From Aquatica leii (taxonomy: Eukaryota > Arthropoda > Insecta > Coleoptera > Lampyridae): a DNA stretch of 64,000 nucleotides. The position numbers and the translations under genes were made by a program. The notes beneath the pieces were generated by a model. It saw nothing but the letters and a program-made list of their open reading frames with translations. It ran no database searches and was not told the DNA's origin. Location of the stretch: positions 92,227,389 to 92,291,388 of the forward strand of contig CM069435.1 of assembly GCA_035610365.1 (NCBI GenBank), written 5' to 3'. Below are positions 47,367 to 58,781 of the stretch, one piece after another. Each line of letters opens with the position of its first letter. Within the stretch, counting starts at the first letter, position 1.

Positions 47367-47525
47367 TGGCCCCACCTTGAAAGAACATGGGCTTTCAAAT
47401 AGTATGACAAACGAATTAAACAAATATAATTAAATAAGTACGATAATGTAAATATAATGTTCAAAACAAATAAAGGTAATTAATACCAACGTAAATATAA
47501 TATTCTAAATAAATGTATTTTCTTC

Positions 47526-49263
47526 TTAATCTTCTTCAATGGGCAAAGGATAGAGTTTCGTCACAGCACGCTTGGTTAGCCCTTGTGAAGTTCGAATGGT
47601 AGCTACTCTAACGATGCCATCTTGACCTGGGTGAAGTTCAACGACGCGTCCCAACGGCCATTGCATAGTAGGTAAATTTTTGTCATTTATTAGCACCATT
47701 TCGCCGGATTTTAAAGATTTTCCCTGAGTTTTCCATTTTGTTCTGGGTAACAAAGTTGCCAAATACTCCTTCTTCCATCGACACCAAAACATCTGAACGT
47801 AATGTTGCATGCGTCTAAAATTGATTAAGCGATTTGCATTTATTTCGGTGTAATCGTTTTCTGGCAACGCTGTTAATTTTCGACCAATTAAAAAATGACT
47901 CGGAGTTAGCGCGTCTAAGTCAGCGGGATTTTCGGATAAGGGAAGAAGTGGACGGGAGTTTAAAATTGCTTCTACTTGACAAGTTATTGTATAGAATTCT
48001 TCGAATGTAAGACTCACGAAACCTAGCATACGTTTTAAATGAAATTTTGTTCTTTTTACGGCTGCTTCCCAGATACCGCCCTGATGGGGAGAGTAAGGAG
48101 ATATACAGTGCCAATTAATACCCTCCAACGATAAATAAGATGTCACAATTGAATTAGTTTCAAAGCTTCTAATTAAGCGTTCAAGTTCGTTTTTAGCTCC
48201 GACATAGTTTTTAGCATTGTCTGAATAAATATCGCATGGTTTGCCCCTGCGAGCAATAAATCGTTTAAGTGACGCTACAAATGCTTCTGATGTATAATCT
48301 GTTGTAATTTCTATATGGATAGCTTTAGTGCAAAAACATACAAACAATGAAATGTAGCATTTAGAGGTTTTGGCACCGCGTCCTTTTCGATTTTTTATTA
48401 AAAATGGGCCTGCGTAATCTACACCAGTAGTTTGAAACGGAAAATTAGGTACGACACGACTTGCCGGTAATGCGCCCATTAATGGAGCTTTATTAATCGG
48501 ATGTGCGCGAAAGCAACGAACACATTTTTTAACTATACGTTTAGCAACGTTTTTGCCCTTAATTGGCCAAAATTTATCCCGTATTGAACAGAGCAATTGT
48601 GTGGGTCCTACATGGCCTAATCTTACATGTTCATGCTCAAAAATTAAATCTACTACGTGATTATGTGTCGGTAATAATATAGGATGTTTTACATCAAATT
48701 TTAATTCCGAGTTTTCTAATCTCCCTCCTACGCGTAGAATTTCTTCATCGTCCAAAAACGGCGTTAGTGACAAAATTTTTGATTTCGAATCAATTTCGTG
48801 ATTTAGTTTTAAATCTTTTATCTCATTAGCAAAACTATTTATTTGTATAACCTTTACTATAATTAACAAAGATCTCGAAATTTCGCGTGCATCTAAGCAA
48901 CCTATTTTTCTCATTTCTCGCGGTGCTTTACAATTGTCTAAAAACCGCAAAACATATGCGACTGTTCTTTGTAAACGCGTCAAAGTCGAAAAATTTTTAA
49001 AATCAATAATTTCGCGTGTATTGATTACATTTACTAATAAAACCGGCGGTATTACCTTTAGTTCTGGTAAATTTTCGGTTTTATTAATATTTAATTGAGG
49101 CCAGCACTCTGACTCTTTGCGTAGCCAATGTGGCCCGTGCCACCAAAGATCTGAATTAATCATACAAGTACTTGATATACCACGTGATGCTAAATCCGCA
49201 GGATTATTTTCAGTGGGAACATGTTTCCATGTAATGCTACCAACTAAAGTTACGAATTTGAGC
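47526..49263 (-). CDS. BEL/Pao Pol, 3' part: RNase H end, integrase, DUF5641
   Basis: The open frame continues Pol after a frame break near 49250. It starts with the conserved HVPTENNPADLASRG motif, then a zinc-binding region (HVRLGHVGPTQLL ... CVRC), an integrase core with DYAGPF, YSDNAKNYVGA and the E in GGIWEAAVKRTK, and a C-terminal domain with W-GEMVLINDKNLP and GRVVELHPG. Length and motif order fit BEL/Pao. The domain looks intact; the break upstream means it would need a frameshift to be made as part of Gag-Pol. Confidence 0.94.
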
Positions 49264-52200
49264 AACGCGATGTGCAACAAAGACCTTCAAATTGTTTTCG
49301 GGTTGTCCTAACCAACGTAATACAACAGTGCTATCAGTCCATAGATACGTATTGTTTATATTAAGTCTTAACGCGGTTAGTACCTTTTTTATTAATTTAG
49401 ACAATATTAAAACTGCACATAATTCTAGCTTGGGGATTGTTAACGTTTTAATGGGTGCAACCTTTGATTTAGCGCATAGCAACTTAACTGAAATTTGTCT
49501 AGATTCGTCTATTGATCTTAGATACAAACAAGCTGCGTATGCCCTTTCTGAGGCATCCGCAAAACCGTGGATTTCTATAAAGCGCGACGGGACATGTAAA
49601 ATATATCTTGGAATGCGCAAATCATTAAGATGAATTAAATCAGTACTAAATTTTAGCCATCGAGATCTTATATTTATAGGAAGTTCATCATCCCAATCTA
49701 TACGCTCTTGCCATAAATGTTGAAGAATAATTTTAGCTGTTATTAAACACGCACAAAGTAAACCTAACGGATCAAATATCTGACTTACTATAGATAAAAT
49801 GGTACGCTTAGTAATTATTTCTTTATTTCCAATTAACTGAATTTTAAAAAATAAAGAATCTTCGATTGGAGACCAGTGAAGACCTAAAACTTTAGTGTTC
49901 TCTTTAAAATTGGAAATTAAAATTGAATTATTCGAATTGTTTTTGCGTTCGACAAAATTATCAAAAACTGCATTATTGTTTGAAGCCCATTTGTTAAGCT
50001 CAAAACATCCGCCTTTTAATATAGAATCTATTTGACTACATAATTTTTTGGCATTTTCAAGATTATCTGTGCCTGTGAGAAGGTCATCAACATAGAAATC
50101 ATGCTCTATTATTTTAGATGCATCAGGATAAGAATTTATGTTTAATTTTGCCAATTCTAGAAGACAACGCGTAGCCAAAAACGATCCGGATGCCGTCCCG
50201 TAGGTAACTGTATTTAGCTGGAAAACGCGAAGCGGATCCGAGGGCTCTGATCGCCAAAATATAGCTTGTAAATGTCTGTCATTGGGATGGATTAGAATTT
50301 GGCGATACATCTTTTTTATATCCGCGGATATCGCAATTAAATGTTGTCGAAATCTAATCAAAATTGAAAATAAGTCATCTTGAACTATAGGACCTATATG
50401 TTCTATATTATTTCTCGAATAACCAGAATCCGTTTTAAATGACGCATCAAATACTACACGTAACCTTGTAGTTTTACTATGTTCACGTAAAACACTATGA
50501 TGAGGTAAAAAATATAATCGACGATCAATTCGGTTAACAGAAAGAGGTGTCATATGATTCATCTCTTCATACTCACACATGAAATTGCAATATAATTCTT
50601 TTAATGAAGAATTCGCGTTTAGTTTACGTTCCAAAGAATAAAATCTACGCTGTGCACCAATACTAGAATTGCCTAAACTATCGATTGAAGATTTCAGAGG
50701 AATTTTAACTATAAATCTACCTTGACTATTTCGCGAATAATTTTTTATAAAATGTCGTTCGCATTGAAACTCATCGGCGGATAAAGGCCTGGACTCAAGA
50801 ATTTCTTCGATTTCCCAGAAACGGGATAATTGTTGTTGTATTTCACTCGTTTGTATTAGGTTACATCTTGTATCTACTGAACTACTTAGAGAAACAGGTC
50901 CCGATAATACCCAGCCTAACCGACTGCTTGAAATAGTAGGACTGTTTTTACCTAAATCTATCTGCTTTGTTGTCATAATTTTTGAAACAACATTTGCACC
51001 TAATAAAATGTCGATCTGTCCTGGAACGTTCAACTTTGGATCCGCTAAATGATTAACTAAATCATTTGGAATTTTCCAATTATTTATGTCAAGTTTTAAT
51101 TGCGGCAGCGAACTACAAATTTCGGGTAAAATGTAACAATCAATATTCGTGCAATACGAAGTGTTTGTAGATTTAATAAACAACCTGCATTTACCTTCTA
51201 TATTTGACTGTGTATTGTTAATCCCGTTTATAAAACCTATATTTGCCAAATTACTTTTAATCTGTAATTGATTGCTTGCGCGATTTGTGATAAAACAACT
51301 CTGTGAACCAGAGTCTAATAAAGCTCGTAAAGTGTGCATTTTGCCGTTTACACCTCGTACTTGAATTAAAGCTGTCGACAGAAGAACATAACTGTTACTC
51401 ATCGCATGAGCTACCAAACCGGAAGTTGAAGCTTCCTCAGAAACTTCTCGTTTGCTTAAATGTAATAGTGAATTATGTTTATATTTACATATTCGACATC
51501 CCGACGCATTACATGAAATATTCAAATGTCCTGGACGCAAACAATTAACGCATAATTTTAACCGTTTTGTTTCGGATATTCTTTTATCTACTGGAAGCGC
51601 TTTAAACCTTTCACACACATATATGGTATGCGAATCATTGCAAAAGTAACACGAAACGTTAGAAAACATACTGTTTATGATGGGTTTACTCGATTTTGAA
51701 TCATTAGGTTTAGGTTTTAAATTATCTAACATATCCGCTCGATTGTTAAGAAAATTTAGTAATTCAGATAACGTAGGTATTTCCGAACCAAGTATTTGAG
51801 ATTCCCATTTGCGAGCTGTAACAGCATCTAACTTCGCTGTTATAAAATAGATAATTACTGGATCCCAAGTACCTGTTTCCATACCTAATGTTTTTAGTGA
51901 TCGTAAATGATGATTTACATCATTGATAACTTGTCGCAACGCTATCGATGATTCCTTTGAGATTTGATCAACGGAATACAATCCTCTAACATGATTTTGC
52001 ACCAGAAGCCGTTTATTATTGAATCTTTCACAAAGAAGCGACCATGCGATATCATAATTATCGTTAGACGTTTTTATCGATTTAATGATGTTAGCTGCTT
52101 CGCCTTCTAAAGACGATTTTAAATAATAAAATTTTTGCACTTTACTTAAAGATTCATTGCTATGAATCATCGAATGAAAAATATCTCGAAATTCAAGCCA

Positions 52201-52620
52201 ATTTGTGTGAGCACCTTTAAATTTTGGCAAGTTCATAGTTGGTAATTTTATTGACGAAATTTCGTTTGTTGAAATTTGTGAAATATTATTAGATTGTTGG
52301 TGAGAGGTATTTAATGGACTGTTACTTTCTATTAATAATTTAGCTTTTGCAACGGATGCATAAAAATCATTTTCAAATAATTTTTGTTCTTGTTCGACAT
52401 CTGAAGAATCGACTTCTTCAATTTCTGAATTAATTTCGTAAAATGAATCTAACGCGGTATTAATACGTTCTAATCTACTTTCGATTTCGATCATTGTCCG
52501 ACGATCTAAAATGTCGCCCGATTCCGATTCTAAACTCTTTTCCGTAATGTACTTAACAAAATCAGTAAGACGCCTTTTTACGGTACCGCGCTTCTTTTTT
52601 AACCCAGATAAATTAGACAT
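49237..52620 (-). CDS. BEL/Pao Gag-Pol, 5' part: Gag, protease, RT, RNase H
   Basis: From the ATG at 52620 about 1,127 residues stay open. Gag has the DUF1759 capsid-like region (PKFKGAHTNWLEFRDIF, near residue 135), then Cys/His knuckles (CVNCLRPGHLNISC, near 360). An aspartic protease of DUF1758 type follows (LRALLDSGSQSCF, near 435); BEL/Pao uses DSG. RT contains SADIKKMYRQILIHP (near 765) and the active site YVDDLLTG (near 843). RNase H begins near GFADASERAYAACLY (about 1035) and includes LWTDSTVVL. The frame ends at a TAG just after IRNFSW; the next frame carries on with no loss of motifs, so a single small indel separates the halves. Confidence 0.95.
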   Translation of the reverse strand: MSNLSGLKKKRGTVKRRLTDFVKYITEKSLESESGDILDRRTMIEIESRLERINTALDSFYEINSEIEEVDSSDVEQEQKLFENDFYASVAKAKLLIESNSPLNTSHQQSNNISQISTNEISSIKLPTMNLPKFKGAHTNWLEFRDIFHSMIHSNESLSKVQKFYYLKSSLEGEAANIIKSIKTSNDNYDIAWSLLCERFNNKRLLVQNHVRGLYSVDQISKESSIALRQVINDVNHHLRSLKTLGMETGTWDPVIIYFITAKLDAVTARKWESQILGSEIPTLSELLNFLNNRADMLDNLKPKPNDSKSSKPIINSMFSNVSCYFCNDSHTIYVCERFKALPVDKRISETKRLKLCVNCLRPGHLNISCNASGCRICKYKHNSLLHLSKREVSEEASTSGLVAHAMSNSYVLLSTALIQVRGVNGKMHTLRALLDSGSQSCFITNRASNQLQIKSNLANIGFINGINNTQSNIEGKCRLFIKSTNTSYCTNIDCYILPEICSSLPQLKLDINNWKIPNDLVNHLADPKLNVPGQIDILLGANVVSKIMTTKQIDLGKNSPTISSSRLGWVLSGPVSLSSSVDTRCNLIQTSEIQQQLSRFWEIEEILESRPLSADEFQCERHFIKNYSRNSQGRFIVKIPLKSSIDSLGNSSIGAQRRFYSLERKLNANSSLKELYCNFMCEYEEMNHMTPLSVNRIDRRLYFLPHHSVLREHSKTTRLRVVFDASFKTDSGYSRNNIEHIGPIVQDDLFSILIRFRQHLIAISADIKKMYRQILIHPNDRHLQAIFWRSEPSDPLRVFQLNTVTYGTASGSFLATRCLLELAKLNINSYPDASKIIEHDFYVDDLLTGTDNLENAKKLCSQIDSILKGGCFELNKWASNNNAVFDNFVERKNNSNNSILISNFKENTKVLGLHWSPIEDSLFFKIQLIGNKEIITKRTILSIVSQIFDPLGLLCACLITAKIILQHLWQERIDWDDELPINIRSRWLKFSTDLIHLNDLRIPRYILHVPSRFIEIHGFADASERAYAACLYLRSIDESRQISVKLLCAKSKVAPIKTLTIPKLELCAVLILSKLIKKVLTALRLNINNTYLWTDSTVVLRWLGQPENNLKVFVAHRVAQIRNFSW

Positions 52621-52933
52621 TATTATTGCTTTTAGGTACAAATTAAATTTTTACAAATTCAATAATAACGCATAAATTGTGCATAAATGATAATTTCGCG
52701 TAAGCATATAAATACGATAACTTGATAGTAGAAACGACCTTATGATTGCGAACGAATAAATATGTATAGGAACGATAATAGTAATTGTAAAACGTTAAGG
52801 AAAGAAAAGGATCGCTTACTCTAGACTTGTAGTTGCTGATACTTGAAAAACCATATATGGATTAAATTCGGTAATAAACCAATTTCTTCTTAATTGGTAA
52901 CCATTATTTTATCATTCGGCTCGATTGGACCAA

Positions 52934-53145
52934 TGTTCTTGTTACTTGCATTAATTTTATTTCTTGAAAATAATCGTACTTCTAAGGTTTAAATTTTTAT
53001 TATATCGAATACGTCTTACTTGAACGACATTTGCTTTTATTATATCTTCTACAACAATAAACGCTGCGCAACGAGTTTTACGCAGCGCGCACAATACTAA
53101 TAACAATTACAAATAAAATATTATTTTAGTTAATGTAAATAAACA
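52934..53145 (-). repeat. BEL/Pao 5' LTR
   Basis: It matches 47155-47366 with no difference seen. On the minus strand it runs TGTTTATTTAC ... CAAGAACA. Confidence 0.95.
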
Positions 53146-53459
53146 GTTGTCAAAAGTTGACAGAAAGTCTTTAACAGGTTGAAGCGGATACTGTGCGTTG
53201 GGTGAGATTAGCGATAGAAACAAACGCTGCGACTAGCTCGATTCAAGACGCTGGACGACGCGCTGGCACATGCATTACAGTTTGAAGCGGCAAAGCAGGC
53301 GTCTCATCGAGATACTTATCGTGTTCGTAATATGACAGAGGATGAAGAAGAAACGCAGGAAAGCATTGAAGAGCTACTTGGAACTGCGGTAAACTGGGTC
53401 ACATTCGACGTCTTAAACCAAGAGCATAGGAGCCTTCGAAAAACTAGTTGACGTCGTTT

Positions 53460-53920
53460 GAAAGAACAGTATCTATGTTGATGGCATCAATAGACGAGGA
53501 GTTGAACTATTGGTTGGCACAGGGCGACAAGAACAATAGTGCGCCCAGATGTAGTTCGAGAATATGGAAGAATAACACCAATCACGATACAACTAAAGAC
53601 AGCAACTGGCGAAGCAATCCCAATTTATGGAGAAATTATGGTTACTATTTGTATTGAAAATAAATCAATTAATAATCGGATACTAGTAGCTGACATAACT
53701 GAAAAAAGTGATTTGGGAATAGACCTTATAAGGAAATCTGGATCCCGTTTAGACATGAAAAATGATGTTCTCAAACTAGAAAACGAAAAAATTCCTTTTC
53801 ATTCGTCAAAAGATGAAAAAGAAAGAGTTGTTCTAGTAAAGAATGTCGTTTTACCTGAACGATGTAAAAGTGTTGTGATGAGATGTCTGGATGGAAATCT
53901 CCGGGAAGGTCATTCGTAGC
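53460..53920 (+). pseudogene. G4 protease
   Basis: The active-site region is degraded (LLVGTGRQEQ, frameshifted). The stretch 53539-53919 is open: ITPITIQLKTATGEAIPIYG, LVADITEKSDLGIDLIRKSG and LPERCKSVVMRCLDGN. Its alignment with G2, G3 and G5 protease shows G4 is the most diverged member. Confidence 0.78.
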
Positions 53921-54169
53921 ATCGAACCAACCGAAAATGAAATATCTGCTTAAGCTACTAGTTGTTGAAAGCCCTCAACCTCAACAGTTACTGAAAATGG
54001 TGATTTCAGCGTGTCAAGATTTTGACCAGCGCAATTGCAGTGAAGTCAAGACTAATTCAGTTACGACTACGACGTGTTTGCAATTAATGATAACTCTAAA
54101 GTAAGAACTGACGTTGTAAAACACAAAATACTGGCAATGCTCAACCAATCCGACAACATCCCAGGCGGC

Positions 54170-55190
54170 TTTCCTTGGTCAAGCGAGAAAAAGCGGAGAA
54201 GGGTGTGATCGAACCATGTAACAGTCCGTGGGCATCTCCAGTAGTCTTAGTGAAGAAAAAGAATGTATCAACAAGATTTTGTGTTGATTGAAAACTCAAT
54301 GAAACCAGCTAAAAAAATAGTTAGAATTGACGACACTTTAGACACCCTATCTGGTTCTACTTTGGATTTGAAAAGTAACTACTGGCAATTGGACTTGGAA
54401 CTAACGGATTACGTTGACGATTGGAACCGCTTTATGGCAATTTATGGTTATGCCCTTTGAATTGTACAATGCTTCTGTGACTTTCGAGCGTTTGATAGAG
54501 ACGATTTTGCGATTGGAAAATCGTTCGAAGAGCATTTTGAAAAAACGATTGCGACACATTGTATCCAAAACGGGAGTGATGGCCGACCCTGATAAAATTA
54601 AGGCAGTTTAAGATTGGTCAATACCAAAAGATAAACAGAAACTTCGCAGTTTTCCCAGATTGTGAACATATTATTGCAGATTCGTACTGGGATTTGCCAA
54701 CATTGCGAAACCGCTGACAAAACTTAACGAAGAAAGACACGATTTTACTTGGACGAAGCTTTTCAAAGGTTGAAACAGTTTCTAGTTAAGTCACCGATAT
54801 TGAGCTATCCTCGTGCGAAAACCATGCTTGTGCTGGACACTGATGCTAGCAGCCTTGCAATAGGAAGTGCACTTTATCAACTCCAGAATGCAGAAGAGAG
54901 GGTGTAAAGTCCTGTCGAAGCCTGTGAGGAATTACTGTAACTAGAAGAGGACTGTTAGCTGTTGAACACTTCTACAAATACTTATGTGAACGAAAATTTC
55001 TTCGGCGTACTGACCATAATGCTTTGAAATGACTTCTTCAATTTGGAAACCCGGAAGAACAAGTTACGAGATGGATTGAACGATTGCAAGAGTACAGTTT
55101 TGATACAAAACATCTTGCTAGAACAAGTCATTGCAACGCAGATGTCCTATCTAGACGATCTCGTCTAGCGAATGCCCGGTTAATTGTTAT
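54170..55190 (+). pseudogene. G4 reverse transcriptase and RNase H
   Basis: RT is fragmentary: SPWASPVVLVKKKN (54227), DDTLDTLSGS (54327), LWQFMVMPFELYNASVTFER (54425-54495); the YLDD strand is deleted. RNase H follows with LDTDASSLAIGSAL (54833) and RTDHNALK (55006), with NADVLSRR at 55132. Numerous frame breaks. Confidence 0.75.
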
Positions 55191-55199
55191 TGAGGATAA

Positions 55200-56430
55200 T
55201 TGGCAACTAGCTCAACTACGCAAAAACAAGAGAGTGATTCGGAACTACAGTTGATAATAAACTACAAAACGAATGGACAATGACCAACTTGCGAAGAAAT
55301 CAGCGCGCAAAGTAGAATGGTGACGGCATATTGGGCACAGTGGGGTTCTGCAGCGATCCTTAGAGAGCGGCGATGGCACCTAGACGAAACTGCCGTTAAT
55401 GGTACCGAGAACCCGAGTGTCAGAAGTATTGTAGCATTTGCATGACGGAACCTCTGGAAGACGTTTCGGTGTGACGATGACGCTTGAAAAAGCTAGAAAA
55501 AGGTTCTCTAGGATTAATTGCAAAACAGATGTAAAGAAGTGGTGCCGCAAATGCAATTTATGCGCGTCTGGAAACAGAGTAATTAAAAAGCACCAGTTTT
55601 TTATGAAACAATACAACATCGGGAATCCATTTGAAAAGATAGCAGTTTGCATTGCAGGTTTATTTCCAAAAATGGAACAAGTCAACAAGTACATTCTAGT
55701 GGTCATGGATTGGATTATTTCATCAAATGGACGAAAGCGTACGCGATACCGATTCAAGAAGGCACAACTGTTGCGAATGAGTTGGTGAAAAAGCTTTTCT
55801 GCCGCTTTGAGGTTTTGTTGGAGCTTTATTCAGATTACGGGCGTAACTTCAAGTCTGTCTTGTTACAAAACGTCTGTCAAATGTTGGAATAGTGGAACGG
55901 ATGAATAGAACGATGGGAAAGTATCTCGCCAAAGTGGTCTCCGAACACCAATATTTACATTTGTTTCTAATGGCGTATCGATCACTCGTTTACGAGACTA
56001 TCGGGCAAACTCCTGCTTGAGTGATGTTTGGACATTGAAATAAGGTGCGATCTTTAGTTTAGATGCAAGCCTGGAGAAGCAGTTGTTGAAGATGACTACG
56101 TCATCCAACTCAAGAAGAGAATGTAGATCATGCACCATAACGTCTATAAGAACATTTAAAACGCCAATGACCGAATGAAAGACCAATATAACGTAAGGGC
56201 CAGAGAAGGAGAGTTTTAACCTAGTTACCTGGTTTGGTTGTACAACCCACAACAAAGACGAAGGTTGTCTCCAAAGTTACAGAAACAATGGGAAGTCTCT
56301 TACGCAATTTTGTCAAAATGACATCATCTACCGCGTCGGAAAGTTACCAAGATCGAAGGTACTACACATTAATCGGTTGGCTCCTGACGACGGCAACAAC
56401 ACGGACGACGATAAAGACACGGGAGTGGTC
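55200..56430 (+). pseudogene. G4 integrase
   Basis: The zinc-binding region is HLHDGTSGRRFGVTMTLEKA ... CRKCNLC (55434-55570; second His changed to Arg). Core fragments are IAGLFPKMEQ, DYFIKWTKAYAIPIQ, YSDYGRNFKSV and VERMNRTMGKYLAK. The GPY/F-type end and NRLAPDD follow at 56215-56400. The first catalytic Asp is Cys here. Not functional. Confidence 0.75.
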
Positions 56431-57000
56431 AACCGAGTGATAGATAAGATCGATGCGAAAGACTACATGGTTTTTGGCCCCCCGTTGTCAAGAGATTCTA
56501 CAGTTAAATTAAACGATCTTCCAGTCCAAAGGGTTTTCGAATTCAAATACTTCGGACTCATGCTTGATTACAAACTGAGCTTCGTCAAACACTGTTCCTA
56601 TGTGGTTAACCAGTGTAAGAGTGTCTTGCACTTGTTTTACAAGTATTCTCGTTGTAAATGGAACCTACATAGGAAATCATTAGGGACTATTTTTAATAGT
56701 GCAGTCATCCCCATGCTCACATATGGCTTAGACATTTGGTACCATAAACTAAAACATACTCATATTGTCAGGAAACTGGCATCTCTACAGTTCTTATTCC
56801 TTCGTACGATCCTTGGGGCATATCGTACAGTTCCTATCGATTCCATATGCGCCGTGGCTAAATATCCTCTGCATATTCTATTGGAAGAAACATACTGTAT
56901 CAAGGTTCTCTCAATTGCTGGCACTTGTACCTTTTTAGATCAACAAGTTTCGACCGCAGATTTTCCTTCTTTCTCGGCCGTCAAGCTCTCAAGATTTTGA
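56377..57000 (+). pseudogene. chimeric open frame: G4 integrase tail joined to N2 RT C-terminus
   Basis: One 207-codon frame starts in gypsy sequence (APDDGNNTDDDKDTGVV, VIDKIDAKDYM) and crosses without a stop into the N2 RT thumb/connection region. The fusion is an accident of insertion in frame. It ends at the TGA at 56998-57000. Confidence 0.75.
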
Positions 57001-57782
57001 TCTTGGATGAATGGCAGCGGCTGTCGGATACATTTCATAAAGGGCGTAACGCCTATTAAATGATAAACTAGATCAACATGTCCTACGACGAGCGGTCGTC
57101 TTAATTCTCATATCGCGCGGCGGGTTCTGTTACCATCTGAAACGCAACACCGATTCAGATGACGACCGATGCCTGTCGTGTGGTATTCCTGATACTCCGT
57201 CATATAAGATTCTCGCTTCGGGAGTTCGATGATGACCGGAGTACCCTAAGAACCAGAGTGGCTCTGTTTCCCGATTTCGCCGTGTCCATCCTTAGACTAG
57301 TGTCCGACGTTAACGAACTCATTTTATTTGCTAGAAGCGACCAGAGTCAAACGTAAAACCAGAGTTTAACTTAATTTATTTTTGCATGGCATTTTGATTT
57401 ATTTTTACAGTCAGCTACGACGAAGTAGGGTATTTATTTAGTTATTTAATTGCATGGGGGCTTATTATTTTATAGTATTTTATTTTGATTATTTTTAGTT
57501 TTACTAACATTTTCAGGCCTCATTCTATCCATTACAATAAGGTTTCCTTTTCCCGAGTACTTGGTTTTTAGCCTAAGAAGCGAGGATAAACCGAAAGGTA
57601 GGTGCCTCGCGGAACTTCGTGCTCTCTAAGCACGAACTTGTAGTATAGCCCATCCAACTCGTCTAAACAGATGATCCTTCATCTCGAAATTTATATCCTA
57701 AATCGTTCAATACTCTATGTGGCGAACTTGAACCAAGCAAGCTCGGGTGGTTGGCAGGTCCACTTCCTCCTCCTCCTCCTCC
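56471..57782 (+). mobile_element. R1-like non-LTR retrotransposon N2, 5'-truncated, inserted in G4
   Basis: It begins inside the RT C-terminal region (FGPPLSRDSTVKLNDLPVQ, FKYFGLMLDYKLSFVKHC, NSAVIPMLTYGLDIWY, RTILGAYRTVPIDSI), continues with the CLSCG finger and a 3' UTR shared with N1, and ends in CCTCCTCCTCCTCCTCC (57765-57781). Severe 5' truncation is typical of target-primed reverse transcription. It sits exactly between the integrase tail and the macrodomain of G4. Confidence 0.86.
57001..57360 (+). pseudogene. N2 ORF2 C-terminal finger region
   Basis: Frame-shifted relative to the previous piece. It includes DDRCLSCGIPDTPS and continues SREFDDDRSTLRTRVALFP to VNELILFARSDQSQT, ending 57356. 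The counterpart in N1 is at 9745-9945. Confidence 0.7.
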
Positions 57783-57786
57783 ACTT

Positions 57787-58414
57787 ATAATGGAACCGCG
57801 AAAGTAAGGTTTGGAGTGACTACAGAAGTACAACAAAATCTGTTTGACGTACCGAAGGACTACTCCTTTGCACGCTGTGTTGCTCAAGACTTGCACATGC
57901 CGAGAGAGATTGCCGTGGTATTTAAGAAGAAGTTTGTACGCTTGGATGAATTTCGAAAACAGCGACCTACAGTAGGAAGAGTTTTAAAGATTCAAGATCA
58001 ACAACGGCTCATCCACTACTTAGTTACCAAAGAGTTGTCTCATCAGTAACCCAAATACAAAGACTTATGGAACGCCTTGCTGGGCTTGAGAGATCACGTT
58101 ATGCGAAACAACATCAGGAAACTGGCTGCGGTTTAGATCAATTAGATTGGATGATGGTGCGGAATATGATAGAAGTCATATTCCGGGATATACGAGCTTA
58201 AGTGTCGGTTTGCAGTTATAACTTGAGAAACACGATTGGGAACGACAAGACCGTTGACTGTTATTTCTATCAACACGAACGATGCACAAATAAACAGAAT
58301 TGTGGTTACCGTGATGACCCCTTTTACAGATGCCATGAATTTGAACCTGTTCTGAGACAGAACGGATCTAAGCAACGGGCAGAGTTACGCTCCAGAAACT
58401 TCTGGAAGCGATAA
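57787..58414 (+). pseudogene. G4 macrodomain and CCCH finger
   Basis: After N2 the gypsy frame resumes with YNGTAKVRFGVTTE, then NLFDVPKDYSFARCVAQDLH, IAVVFKKKFVRLDEF and HYLVTKE (putative catalytic Lys 58029-58031), ending at a stop at 58047-58049. Shifted frames continue PKYKDLWNALLGLRDHV and, after loss of about five residues, CGLDQLDW (Asp 58136-58138). The finger at 58202-58414 reads CYFYQHERC and CGYRDD: three cysteines are kept but the fourth ligand His is Asp. Strong divergence from G1-G3 with the same core residues kept indicates an old domain of this family. Confidence 0.83.
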
Positions 58415-58740
58415 GAAGATAACATTTTGGATATAAATAGAACCTGCAACAAATCAAAGGATTCATTGTGTAATTAGCGCGAGTGCAGTTTAGTGACCTT
58501 TACGTTACCGTATGCACGATAGTGAAAAATAAATAGTGTTGAAATAAATATATTATTATATATATATGTATATATTATTAGTTATTAGTGTTTCTAATTG
58601 GTGTAAACCTTTATCAAAAGTTTGTTTTGGTTTTTAGTTCATATTCGTTCATTTTAATTTAGTTAATTTATTTTACAACATTTTATTACGTTTTCCGTCG
58701 ATCGTTTATTAATACTTGTATTAACATATAATAATGTATC

Positions 58741-58781
58741 AAAAGTAGTGCGGTAATAGCCCCTATTACCGCACTACTTTT
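58741..58781. repeat. perfect 19-bp-arm palindrome with 3-nt loop
   Basis: AAAAGTAGTGCGGTAATAG at 58741-58759 is followed by CCC and then its exact reverse complement at 58763-58781. Confidence 0.9.

Larger units (their letters stand above)
47155..53145 (-). mobile_element. BEL/Pao LTR retrotransposon, recent insertion into G4
   Basis: The element is 5,991 bp. Both LTRs are 212 bp (47155-47366 and 52934-53145) and I see no difference between them. They have TG...CA ends, and a perfect 5-bp target duplication GTTGT flanks the element (47150-47154 and 53146-53150). It is transcribed on the minus strand: the 5' LTR is the right one, followed by a primer site starting TGGTCC at 52932; a purine-rich tract (AAGGTGGGG) precedes the left LTR. 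One frame break splits gag-pol. It is the youngest element in the window. Confidence 0.96.
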
